A DNA stretch of 12,883 bases, taken from assembly GCA_934373235.1 (NCBI GenBank), contig CAKROW010000069.1, positions 1 to 12,883 on the forward strand. Direction: 5' to 3'. Origin of the DNA: an uncultured Blautia sp. GTDB lineage: Bacteria > Bacillota > Clostridia > Lachnospirales > Lachnospiraceae. Under the pieces are notes generated by a model that was not told where the DNA came from, searched no databases, and saw only the letters and a list, made by a program, of their open reading frames with translations. Shown here piece by piece: positions 1 to 6,925 of the stretch. The stretch's first letter is position 1, and every line of letters starts with the position of its first letter. Both the position numbers and the translations under genes were made by a program.

Positions 1-74
1 TGACTGGAGACGGAGCTTCATATGAGTTCTCTGAATATATACTGAAAAAGGGACTAGTAGATATTCGCAAATAA
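1..74 (+). CDS. C-terminal tail of an unidentified protein (partial, cut by window start)
   Basis: One frame (codons starting at position 3) is open from the window edge to a TAA at 72-74 and gives about 23 residues ending in KKGLVDIRK. The composition is protein-like, but the piece is too short to assign to a family. Codons in another frame just downstream (61-228) also look protein-like, so this may be part of a decayed gene rather than an intact C-terminus. I do not recognise it. Confidence 0.35.
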   Translation, partial: TGDGASYEFSEYILKKGLVDIRK

Positions 75-228
75 TATTGCCATCGTTTATGAGGAGATAT
101 ATACAAAAAACCGTGAAGTTAAAAAATGGATAGATGCTTCCTAAAAATACTGTGTATATATCTATAATGGCAAAATCTAAAAAACCAGGTATGACCGTTA
201 CAGAATCGTTTTGGATACACCGTGGTAA
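61..228 (+). pseudogene. Possible decayed coding remnant with in-frame stops
   Basis: Reading the frame that starts at 61 gives protein-like text interrupted by TAA at 142-144, 178-180 and 226-228. Segments such as IAIVYEEIYTKNREVKKWI and KTRYDRYRIVLDTPW have the mixed charged and hydrophobic texture of real protein. There is no start codon with a ribosome binding site. It may continue, after a frameshift, the reading frame that ends at 74. I cannot name the family. The alternative is AT-rich intergenic DNA that happens to read well. Confidence 0.25.
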
Positions 229-253
229 TATTGTATTTAGGTAAATTGGACTG

Positions 254-286
254 AAAGAAAACAGAAGTGCCTCCAATCCACTTCTG
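254..286 (-). terminator. Intrinsic terminator of the ADH/ALDH genes
   Basis: Read on the minus strand, CAGAAGTG (286-279) pairs perfectly with CACTTCTG (269-262). The 8-bp stem closes a 9-nt loop and is followed directly by TTTTCTTT (261-254). That is the form of a Rho-independent terminator. It lies about 110 nt after the aldehyde dehydrogenase stop codon and points the right way for that gene. A farther segment (326-338) can pair with its loop and part of both arms; see the long fold. Confidence 0.7.
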
Positions 287-338
287 GCATGACAGAAGAA
301 CCCATTCTTCTATATCAGGAGCCAGGGATTGGAGGCAC
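267..338 (-). other. Long rod-like fold that competes with the terminator
   Basis: A perfect 13-bp inverted repeat (267-279 with 326-338) closes a nested structure. Bases 284-288 pair with 321-325, 290-292 with 315-317, and 294-300 with 305-311, around a 4-nt loop at 301-304. In all 28 base pairs form in 72 nt. Bases 267-279 are also the loop and part of both arms of the terminator at 254-286, so in the leftward transcript the two folds exclude each other. This is the geometry of an antiterminator/terminator pair. It could also be a small palindromic repeat element. I do not recognise it as a known RNA family. Confidence 0.5.
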
Positions 339-397
339 GTATTATTTGAACGCAATCGCGGAGCGACAGGGGATATTTATGTCAGTTTTACCCAATT

Positions 398-1777
398 CTA
401 CCGCATAAACATCCGAACCATCTTCTCATAAACCTTCCGATACTTTTGATACCGCATAGGCAGATCGATCCAGGTTTTCTTATCCACAATGCTCTTATAG
501 TGAGAAAATGTCCGGAAGCCGTCAATTCCGTGGTAGGAGCCCATGCCGCTTTCACCGAAGCCGCCAAATCCCATATTGCTGGTTGCAAGATGGATAAGTA
601 CATCATTGATGCAGCCGCCGCCGAAACCGCACCGGGAAGTTACTTCCCGGGCGTTTTTTTCATCAGAGGTGAAAATATAGAAAGCCAGTGGATGAGCCAT
701 GGAGTTGATCTTGCTTACCGCACTTCCAATAGAATCGTAGGTAAGAACCGGAAGTACCGGGCCGAAAATTTCCTGCTGCATTACCGGATCATTGAAAGTG
801 ACGTTATCCAAAACGGTAGGCTCGATCTGCAGTGTGTCAGGATCAGAGTTACCGCCACATACAACTTTGGAGGGATCGATCAGTCCGCAGATACGGTCAA
901 AATGCTTTTGGTTGATGATCTTGCCATAGTCAGGATTCTTCAGAGGCTCCTTGCCATACTGGCGGCTGATCTGTCTTCTCAGCTCTGCTACCAGGGCATC
1001 TTTGATCTCAGAATCACAGTAAATGTAGTCAGGAGCTACGCAGGTCTGGCCGCAGTTGAGAAATTTTCCAAATACAATACGCTTTGCGGCAAGTCGGAGG
1101 TTGGCAGTTTTATCTACAATGCAGGGACTTTTACCGCCAAGTTCCAGAGTAACTGGTGTCAGATATTCAGAAGCTTTTTTCATAACCTCTTTTCCCACAG
1201 CCTGACTTCCGGTAAAAAAGATATAGTCAAAGTGAAGGTTTAAAAGATGGGTATTCTCCGCACGTCCGCCGGTGACAACAGCAACATATTTTTCATCAAA
1301 ACATTCCTGGATCAGCATACGGATCACCTCGCTGGTGGCAGGCGAATAGGCGCTTGGCTTCAGGATCGCAGTATTTCCTGCTGTAATGGCATCTACCAGA
1401 GGTTCTATAGTGAGAAGGAATGGATAATTCCAGGGACTCATAATAAGAACAACACCGTAAGGTGAAGGCTTGCGGAAGCTTCTGGAATGAAACTGAGCCA
1501 GCGGTGTAGGCACAGTCTGTTCCTTTGCATAAGTGTGTATATGCTTCAGCATATGGGTGATCTCGGAAAGCACCAGTCCGGTTTCACACATATAACTCTC
1601 AAAATTGCTTTTTCCCAGATCTTTTTTCAGGGCTGCATGGATCTGATTTTCGTGTTTACGGATAGAAGCCTGGAGGCGTTTCAGGGCGCGGATGCGAAAA
1701 TCAATGTTTAAGGTTGCACCGGTGTAGAAGTACTGGCGCTGTTTATTTAAAAGCTGGGTGATCTGTTCTTTTTCCAT
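398..1777 (-). CDS. NAD(P)-dependent aldehyde dehydrogenase, class 3 / fatty-aldehyde type
   Basis: The product oxidises aldehydes to carboxylates with NAD(P)+, presumably in the cytoplasm. The 459 residues match the compact ALDH3 group. The family marks are in order: PWNYPF (115-120) with the oxyanion Asn117, K140 in ILKPS for the cofactor, FTGS (188-191), the general base Glu212 in LELGGKSP, the nucleophile Cys246 in NCGQTCVAPDY, and EIFGP (336-340). The C-terminus is a short basic amphipathic tail, with no clear membrane helix. The ATG at 1777 follows AGAGGA (1787-1792) at 9 nt. The gene sits 104 bp after the alcohol dehydrogenase in the same direction, so the pair probably passes an alcohol through its aldehyde to an acid, or the reverse. 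Substrate chain length cannot be read from the sequence. Confidence 0.93.
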   Translation of the reverse strand: MEKEQITQLLNKQRQYFYTGATLNIDFRIRALKRLQASIRKHENQIHAALKKDLGKSNFESYMCETGLVLSEITHMLKHIHTYAKEQTVPTPLAQFHSRSFRKPSPYGVVLIMSPWNYPFLLTIEPLVDAITAGNTAILKPSAYSPATSEVIRMLIQECFDEKYVAVVTGGRAENTHLLNLHFDYIFFTGSQAVGKEVMKKASEYLTPVTLELGGKSPCIVDKTANLRLAAKRIVFGKFLNCGQTCVAPDYIYCDSEIKDALVAELRRQISRQYGKEPLKNPDYGKIINQKHFDRICGLIDPSKVVCGGNSDPDTLQIEPTVLDNVTFNDPVMQQEIFGPVLPVLTYDSIGSAVSKINSMAHPLAFYIFTSDEKNAREVTSRCGFGGGCINDVLIHLATSNMGFGGFGESGMGSYHGIDGFRTFSHYKSIVDKKTWIDLPMRYQKYRKVYEKMVRMFMR

Positions 1778-1864
1778 ATAATAAAATCCTCTTTCAGAGA
1801 TGTCAGGTTAACTGGTTGCGTTCATGAGTATGTAGCAGAGTAGAATGCGAATGTCTGCTTTACG

Positions 1865-1882
1865 AAAAAACGGCAGGCTGCC
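1865..1882 (-). terminator. Weak hairpin plus T6 at the ADH stop codon, possible attenuator
   Basis: On the minus strand GGCA (1882-1879) pairs with TGCC (1875-1872) around a 3-nt loop, and six T residues follow at 1870-1865. The stem is only 4 bp and touches the alcohol dehydrogenase stop codon. It may lower transcription into the aldehyde dehydrogenase without stopping it. I see no convincing separate promoter in the 104 bp before that gene. Confidence 0.3.
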
Positions 1883-3120
1883 TATGAAAGTCCGCCGGAG
1901 ACATCTGCCTGTTTTCCGGCCGGAGGCATCAGCCTGTAATAAAAAGTTTCCAGTTCACCGGCATCCATCAGCACAGGAACCGGGTACAGGGGATTAGCTT
2001 CTTTGTCTGCATAATGAGCAAGCTCAGGGATGTCTTCCTCGCGGATCTCGGGAATATGATCACCGATATTAAAGCGCTTTTTCATAGCTTTTACTGCATT
2101 TATAAAGAGACTGGAAGCAGTTTCATCGTCTTCGTTTTTATCACATAAGCCTGCGGTGACTGCCAGATTACGAAGCTTATGGGTAATGGAATCACCGTAG
2201 GCTTCCAGAAACACTGGCAGGATCACGGCGTTGGCAAGCCCGTGGGGAACATTATATTTTCCGCCAAGGGAGTGTGCAACTGCGTGAACGTAGCCTACAT
2301 AAGATTTGGTAAAAGCACATCCCGCAAAATAGGAGGCACGGAGCATGTTCCGTCTTGCTTCAATATTATTGCCATCTGTGTAGGCTGTATCCAGGTTTTC
2401 AAAGATGAGCTGCACAGCGTCCAGGGCATTTTTGCGGGTGCCGGGTGTGGTGGAATTTCCGATATAGGCTTCCACAGCATGAGTAAGGGCATCCATACCT
2501 GTGGTGGCAGTGATAAATGGAGGAAGACTTAAGGTGACTTTGGGATCGAGAACTGCGTACCGTGGAATCAGGGGAAAGTCGTTGATGGCATATTTGTGGC
2601 GTGTCCGGGCATCTGTGATCACGGCTGCAAGAGTTGTCTCACTTCCGGTTCCGGCAGTGGTGGGGATGGCAATGAGAAGAGGAAGTTTTTTATGTACTTT
2701 CAGGATTCCCTTCATCTGAGCCAGGGACTGATGGGGCTTGGCAATACAGGCAGCAGTGGCTTTTGCACAGTCCATACTGGAACCGCCACCGAAACCGATG
2801 ATAGCCTGACAGTCATTGTCGTGATATATTTCAACAGCTTCTGCAACATTGTCAGTGGTGGGATTTGCAACGGTTTTATCATAGATCTGATAGGAAATGC
2901 AGTTAAGCTTAAGCGCTTTTTCCAGTCTTTCTGTAAGGCCAAGAGAGCGGATCCCGGCGTCTGTGATAATGAGAACGCTGGTGTAACTCTTCCGTTCCAG
3001 AACTTCCGGGATGCCTTTTACGCTGCTGATAATCTTTGGATTTCTGTAGGGAAGAAAGGGAAGGGCAAATTTAAATACATTTTGAAAAATACGGCAGTAT
3101 GCCTTTTTTAATGGATTCAT
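1882..3120 (-). CDS. Iron-containing alcohol dehydrogenase (group III)
   Basis: This enzyme interconverts alcohols and aldehydes with NAD(P)(H) and a bound metal, usually Fe2+. The 412 residues include the nucleotide-binding loop GFGGGSSMDCAK (109-120) and the metal ligands expected by alignment to FucO: Asp210 and His214 in GMDALTHAVEAY, His279 in YVHAVAHSLGG and His293 in NVPHG. PTTAGTGSE (153-161) is another family signature. The reading frame could be extended 8 codons to a TTG at 3144, but AAAGGA (3130-3135) lies inside that extension and 9 nt before the ATG at 3120, so ATG is chosen. It is the first gene of a leftward pair with an aldehyde dehydrogenase and has its own promoter. The N-terminal 25 residues, before the conserved fold, are basic and aromatic. 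Fermentative redox balancing or diol/aldehyde metabolism are both possible roles. Confidence 0.92.
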   Translation of the reverse strand: MNPLKKAYCRIFQNVFKFALPFLPYRNPKIISSVKGIPEVLERKSYTSVLIITDAGIRSLGLTERLEKALKLNCISYQIYDKTVANPTTDNVAEAVEIYHDNDCQAIIGFGGGSSMDCAKATAACIAKPHQSLAQMKGILKVHKKLPLLIAIPTTAGTGSETTLAAVITDARTRHKYAINDFPLIPRYAVLDPKVTLSLPPFITATTGMDALTHAVEAYIGNSTTPGTRKNALDAVQLIFENLDTAYTDGNNIEARRNMLRASYFAGCAFTKSYVGYVHAVAHSLGGKYNVPHGLANAVILPVFLEAYGDSITHKLRNLAVTAGLCDKNEDDETASSLFINAVKAMKKRFNIGDHIPEIREEDIPELAHYADKEANPLYPVPVLMDAGELETFYYRLMPPAGKQADVSGGLS

Positions 3121-3129
3121 GATATTTAT

Positions 3130-3135
3130 TCCTTT
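3130..3135 (-). promoter_or_regulatory. Ribosome binding site fixing the alcohol dehydrogenase start
   Basis: AAAGGA on the minus strand is 9 nt from the ATG at 3118-3120. It lies inside the longer TTG-initiated frame, which argues that the longer frame is not the true gene start. Confidence 0.75.
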
Positions 3136-3158
3136 GAGATTCAAATTATTTTACTCTA

Positions 3159-3186
3159 ATTATATATAGCAGTGCAGAAAAGTCAA
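3159..3186 (-). promoter_or_regulatory. Sigma-A-type promoter for the alcohol/aldehyde dehydrogenase pair
   Basis: On the minus strand the -35 is TTGACT (3186-3181, five of six consensus) and the -10 is TATAAT (3164-3159, six of six), with a 16-bp spacer. Transcription should begin near 3152, giving a leader of about 32 nt that carries the AAAGGA site. The promoter lies in the divergent gap shared with the kinase gene. Confidence 0.75.
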
Positions 3187-3276
3187 GGCTGGAAACATCC
3201 ATGTGAAAAAAGATAAGAGAATTGATTTTCATATGAAGGAACTATATAATGAAATTATGCTAAATTTGAAAGAATC

Positions 3277-3281
3277 AGGGG
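3277..3281 (+). promoter_or_regulatory. Ribosome binding site fixing the kinase start
   Basis: AGGGG is 8 nt before the ATG at 3290. The frame is open back to a GTG at 3203, but none of the earlier candidate starts (GTG 3203, ATG 3233, ATG 3257) has a comparable site. Starting at 3290 also places the zinc-ribbon cysteines near the N-terminus. Confidence 0.75.
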
Positions 3282-3289
3282 AAACATGT

Positions 3290-5773
3290 ATGAAAATAGA
3301 AAATTTATGCATAAATTGCATGCAGGAAATGCAAAGCCATGATGGTGTATGTGAATTCTGCGGCTTTGATATGAAGAAGTATAATCCGCCTTTGCACCAT
3401 ATGCCGCCTTTTACTGTTCTTGCCGGAAAGTATCTGCTTGGAAAGTCTATCGGTGAGGGCGGTTTTGGAATTACCTATATAGGAATGGATCTTAACCTGG
3501 AAGTGAGAGTGGCTATAAAGGAATATTATCCCCAGGGAGTTGCTGCGCGGGATAACAGGACAAATGACAGTACTGTGTGGCCCTGCTCGGAGAATGTACA
3601 GGGATTTTTTGAAGAAGGCCGTGAGAAATTCATTAACGAGGCCAGAAGGATCGCGAAATTCAGGGAGCTGCCGGAGATAGTAGGGGTTGTGGATTTTTTC
3701 AGGGAAAATCAGACAGCATATATTGTGATGGAATATCTGGATGGAAAAACCCTGAAAGAATATCTCCGGGAAAATGGCGGGAAAATCTCATCAGAAAAAC
3801 TTCTTCAGATGCTGAAGCCCCTTATTCTTTCGCTGGAAAAGCTTCACGGCAGTAATCTGATCCACAGAGATATCAGTCCGGATAATATCATGCTTATGAA
3901 AAACGGAAGCATAAAGCTTCTTGATTTTGGCGGAGCAAGGGATTATGCCGCACAGAACGGAAGAAGTATGTCCGTGGTCGTAAAGCGCGGATATGCGCCG
4001 GAGGAGCAGTACAGAAGCAGAGGAGATCAGGGTCCGTGGACGGATGTATATGCCCTGTGTGCGACCATGTACCGCTGCATTACAGGAGAAGTTCCGCCGG
4101 AGGCACTGGACAGGCTTTATAATGACGAACTGAAGCCGATTTCTTCTTTTGGGGCAGACTGCCCGAAGCATATAGAAAATGTTATTACTAAAGGTCTGAG
4201 CGTCCGCAAAGAGGGACGATATCAGTCCATGGAAGAACTGTATAGGGATCTTTACAGTACCAAAAAAGAAACAGTAAAAACAGCCGCAAATAAAAAGGAT
4301 GAGGTAAAAAAACAAAAAAGAGAAAACACTGAAAAAGTCCCAAAATCCAGGATGCCAGACAAGGGTAAGAACGGAAAAACAAAAATGATAATTGCAGCGG
4401 GAGCAGTGGCAGCAGTTGGGATTGCACTGGTAGCCGGCGCAGGAATAAAGATGAAGCAGAAAGAACCTCAGATTGTAGCAAAAAGTACGGTGACAGCCAC
4501 ACCGGAAGCGATAGCAGTACCAGAGCTAGATGCACCGGGTGCACAGGATGCACCACCGGATGCACTGGGGCCAGCACCGCAACAGACAGCCATACCGGAA
4601 CCAACAGTCACACCGGAAGCAACAGCCATACCGGAAGTGACAGCCACACCGGAACCAACATCTACACCTAAACCAACGGCTACACCTAAACCAACAGCCA
4701 CACCGGAACCAACACCGCAACAGACAGTTTCTGATGATACAGGAGCAGAACAGTTTAAAAATCTGGTGGCAAATGAGGCATATGATTTTTCCATAGTGGT
4801 TAAATCGTATATGTCTACAGCTACAGATGCTGTCGTGTACGGAGCACAGAAAGCTGCTGATGAACTTGGAGTTACTTATAATGAGATTGGCCCTTATTCA
4901 GAAAGTGATATTGCTGATCAGGTAAATATGCTTTATACAGTAACGGCAGTAGGTACATCAGGTGTGGGATTAGAAGCATGTGATCCAAGTTCTGTTCTGG
5001 ACTTTTTGCAGACATGCGCAGATATGGGGATTACGGTAGTAACACTTGGTACGGATATTCCGGATGCTCCGGAGGGATCAGTGGCGTGCCGGATCAATAC
5101 AGACAATGCACAGGAAGGTGCAACTGTGGCAGAACATATGTATGACACAATCAGGGACACAGTGTTAAATGCAGATCAGCAGGTAGTGATCGGAGAGATC
5201 AACCTGGATGCCGCAACACAGAAGATTCAGCAGCGAGGCGTTGGATTTATAAACAGAATGGCTGAGCTTTTGCAGGCAGATGGGAAAAAAGTAGCAGTTA
5301 CAGGAAATGAATTTTATGTAAAGTCTGCAACACTGGTCAATTCATCGAAAACAGATGCAGATGTAGTTATTCAGACAGTAGTTCCGGCACAGTCAACAGT
5401 AGAAGGCTGCAGCGATGAGGCCCGGGGAATTCTGTCCATGGATAATTGTATCGCGATTACAGGAACGGATCAGAATGCTTCAGAGGGAATTCTTGCCGCA
5501 AATGCCAATCTGAATGTTCTTGGTTCTGACCCGGAAAACGGTGATGTGATCGGAGCTGGATTCGATGCAGGCAGCATTACGATAGCTGCTGTTCAGGATG
5601 GAACATTTTTCGGTGCGGTTACACCAGCTTTTGAGAAGCTGGGATATTATGAAATATATGCACTGACAGCGGCAGCTAACGGACAGGATGTAGAGGATGT
5701 TTCCGTAAAAGGCCTCTGGTATGATGCAGCCAATATGGATAATAAAGAAATCAGTCCCAATGTATACTGGTAA
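3290..5773 (+). CDS. Transmembrane Ser/Thr protein kinase with an extracellular type I periplasmic-binding-protein sensor domain
   Basis: The 827-residue protein has five parts. First is a zinc ribbon with Cys7, Cys10, Cys21 and Cys24. Second is a Hanks-type kinase (about 46-321) with glycine loop GEGGFG (55-60), ATP Lys77 in VAIKEYYP, catalytic loop HRDISPDN (Asp194, Asn199), DFG (Asp212) and APEEQY (236-241). Third is a single membrane helix (about 366-386) preceded by a basic stretch, so the kinase is inside. Fourth is a Pro/Thr linker (388-486) with TPEPT/TPKPT units. Fifth is a domain (about 497-800) resembling RbsB-like sugar-binding proteins, with AAAELGV-type helix (AADELGVTYN), LEACDPSSVLDFLQ, MGITVVTLGTDIP, and GFDAGSITIAAVQDG near the end. 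There is no signal peptide. The kinase is probably active and probably responds to a small extracellular ligand; ligand and targets are unknown. The usual catalytic-loop Lys is Ser196. Confidence 0.9.
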   Translation: MKIENLCINCMQEMQSHDGVCEFCGFDMKKYNPPLHHMPPFTVLAGKYLLGKSIGEGGFGITYIGMDLNLEVRVAIKEYYPQGVAARDNRTNDSTVWPCSENVQGFFEEGREKFINEARRIAKFRELPEIVGVVDFFRENQTAYIVMEYLDGKTLKEYLRENGGKISSEKLLQMLKPLILSLEKLHGSNLIHRDISPDNIMLMKNGSIKLLDFGGARDYAAQNGRSMSVVVKRGYAPEEQYRSRGDQGPWTDVYALCATMYRCITGEVPPEALDRLYNDELKPISSFGADCPKHIENVITKGLSVRKEGRYQSMEELYRDLYSTKKETVKTAANKKDEVKKQKRENTEKVPKSRMPDKGKNGKTKMIIAAGAVAAVGIALVAGAGIKMKQKEPQIVAKSTVTATPEAIAVPELDAPGAQDAPPDALGPAPQQTAIPEPTVTPEATAIPEVTATPEPTSTPKPTATPKPTATPEPTPQQTVSDDTGAEQFKNLVANEAYDFSIVVKSYMSTATDAVVYGAQKAADELGVTYNEIGPYSESDIADQVNMLYTVTAVGTSGVGLEACDPSSVLDFLQTCADMGITVVTLGTDIPDAPEGSVACRINTDNAQEGATVAEHMYDTIRDTVLNADQQVVIGEINLDAATQKIQQRGVGFINRMAELLQADGKKVAVTGNEFYVKSATLVNSSKTDADVVIQTVVPAQSTVEGCSDEARGILSMDNCIAITGTDQNASEGILAANANLNVLGSDPENGDVIGAGFDAGSITIAAVQDGTFFGAVTPAFEKLGYYEIYALTAAANGQDVEDVSVKGLWYDAANMDNKEISPNVYW
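4586..4714 (+). repeat. Degenerate in-frame repeats encoding the Thr-Pro linker of the kinase
   Basis: Roughly 12- to 18-nt imperfect units, built around ACACCGGAACCAACA and ACACCTAAACCAACG, encode alternating TPEPT, TPKPT and IPEAT motifs between the membrane helix and the sensor domain. Gain or loss of units would keep the frame and change only linker length. Such stretches are typically extended, wall-spanning spacers. Confidence 0.8.
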
Positions 5774-5784
5774 AATATTTCCGG

Positions 5785-5802
5785 CTGCAGAAACTGCTGC
5801 AG
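5785..5802 (+). terminator. Hairpin after the kinase gene, doubtful terminator
   Basis: CTGCAG (5785-5790) pairs with CTGCAG (5797-5802) around a 6-nt loop, 11 nt after the kinase stop codon. The sequence after it is TAATTACC, without a T run, so it may protect the 3' end or do nothing. Read-through into the AraC-family gene 101 bp downstream remains possible. Confidence 0.3.
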
Positions 5803-5874
5803 TAATTACCATTCTCATACAAACATAAATATATAAGAACATTTACAAAACCAACCAGCCCACCGGAGGAGCCT

Positions 5875-6804
5875 ATGCCAAAAACAACAACATCCAAAAT
5901 CACCTCATCCCACGTAGCCGAGGTGGATGAAAACTTAAAAGAACTAAGCCCACACGGTTCCCTGGAGCTGCCGGTGGAGACATACACAGGAGACTGTGAG
6001 ATATTCCATGCCCTGTACGACCACTGGCACAGTGAGATGGAGATCATGTGCATCGAAAAAGGAAGCGGCTTTGCAAGGCTTAACAGGGAGAGTATCCGAC
6101 TGAAAAAAGGAGACATCCTGATCGTGAACTGCGGTGTGCTCCACAGTATGCGGACAGACCTTAATAATCCCCTCTATTACAAAAGTGTGGTGTTCAGCCT
6201 TGGATTCCTGGCGGGTCAGCCAGGGGACATCTGCCAGGAATGTGTGGTCTCACCGTTGATGGAGAACAGAGCAGAATTTTGTCATCATATCAAAGTGGGA
6301 GATCCTGGCTACGAGAAGATCTGGAATGCTTTCCATCAGATCCATACCTGCCATACAGAGAAAAAACCATATTTTTATGTGAAGCTGAAAATGCTTTTTT
6401 TTGATTTTTTCTATGAGATGCTTGCGGAACATTATATTATCCCGGCAGGGACAGAACAGAACAAAAGCCTGGCAGCGGTGAAGGCGGTGCTGGATCATAT
6501 CAGCGGACATTACAGGGAAAACCTGACTGTCGCAGAACTTTCAGCCATTTCCAACTACAGCGAATATTATTTTATGAAGCTGTTCAGGCAGTATACAGGC
6601 AAAACTCTGGTGGAGTATATCAATGATTTCCGTATGGAAAAGGCAAAGCATCTTCTCACCCACACGGACACACCGGTAACAGAGATCGCCATGAATGTGG
6701 GATTCAACAGCACCAGCTATTTTATCAAGAAGTTCCAGGCTGCAAATGAAGTATCTCCTCACAGGTACAGAAAAAATATGAGACAAAAAAATTCTATATC
6801 ATGA
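5875..6804 (+). CDS. AraC-family transcriptional regulator with N-terminal cupin
   Basis: The 309 residues form a ligand-sensing cupin followed by a DNA-binding domain. The cupin (about 38-95) shows HWHSEMEIMCIEKG and the KKGDILIVNCGVLH strand pattern. The C-terminal 100 residues carry two helix-turn-helix motifs: the first at about 217-236 (LTVAELSAISNYSEYYFMKL) and the second at about 266-288, with the diagnostic IAMNVGFNSTSYFIKKF and a terminal SPHRYRK. The ATG at 5875 follows GGAGG (5865-5869) at 5 nt. Such regulators usually bind a sugar or related metabolite and control nearby carbohydrate genes. Here the neighbours are the sensor kinase upstream and glycogen phosphorylase downstream, all in one direction. 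The target and effector cannot be read from the sequence. Confidence 0.92.
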   Translation: MPKTTTSKITSSHVAEVDENLKELSPHGSLELPVETYTGDCEIFHALYDHWHSEMEIMCIEKGSGFARLNRESIRLKKGDILIVNCGVLHSMRTDLNNPLYYKSVVFSLGFLAGQPGDICQECVVSPLMENRAEFCHHIKVGDPGYEKIWNAFHQIHTCHTEKKPYFYVKLKMLFFDFFYEMLAEHYIIPAGTEQNKSLAAVKAVLDHISGHYRENLTVAELSAISNYSEYYFMKLFRQYTGKTLVEYINDFRMEKAKHLLTHTDTPVTEIAMNVGFNSTSYFIKKFQAANEVSPHRYRKNMRQKNSIS

Positions 6805-6925
6805 CAGGATTGTTATATTTTAAAAAAGCCAGCCGTGGTATCCTTGTATCATCGAAACAGAGAAAACAGGACAGAAATTCAAGGCAGAAACTTTTGTAAA
6901 ATATGATCAAAAAAGGAGAATTCAA

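Larger units (their letters stand above)
75..397. other. 323-nt stretch without an intact gene, between convergent frames
   Basis: This stretch lies between a rightward frame ending at 74 and the leftward aldehyde dehydrogenase ending at 398. It contains the possible coding remnant (to about 228), then a leftward intrinsic terminator (254-286) nested in a longer fold (267-338). The open leftward frame at 119-355 has no ribosome binding site, overlaps the fold and has no recognisable motif, so I do not call it a gene. Confidence 0.6.

Noticed and set aside
167..244. 25-codon plus-strand frame starting MAKSKKPGM
   Set aside because: There is no ribosome binding site before the ATG, and the neighbouring frame reads as decayed protein, so it is more likely debris.
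267..338. Integron attC site or retron msd
   Set aside because: The bulged rod shape suggested both, but there is no GTTRRRY/RYYYAAC core pair, no cassette array or integrase, and no retron-type reverse transcriptase next to it. The only reverse transcriptase is the intron maturase 11 kb away.
119..355. 78-codon minus-strand open frame
   Set aside because: No ribosome binding site, overlaps the terminator and long fold, and has no recognisable motif.
446..1243. 265-codon plus-strand open frame
   Set aside because: It lies fully antisense to the aldehyde dehydrogenase, which has all catalytic motifs. The plus-strand translation shows no family motif.
4188..4794. Low-complexity minus-strand open frames with Val/Gly/Leu repeats
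   Set aside because: They are the reverse complement of the Thr-Pro linker repeats and basic stretch of the kinase, so the repetition is inherited from that gene.
6805..6925. Promoter before glgP
   Set aside because: TATGAT-like sequence occurs near 6902, but no adequate -35 lies at 16-18 bp, so I did not list it.
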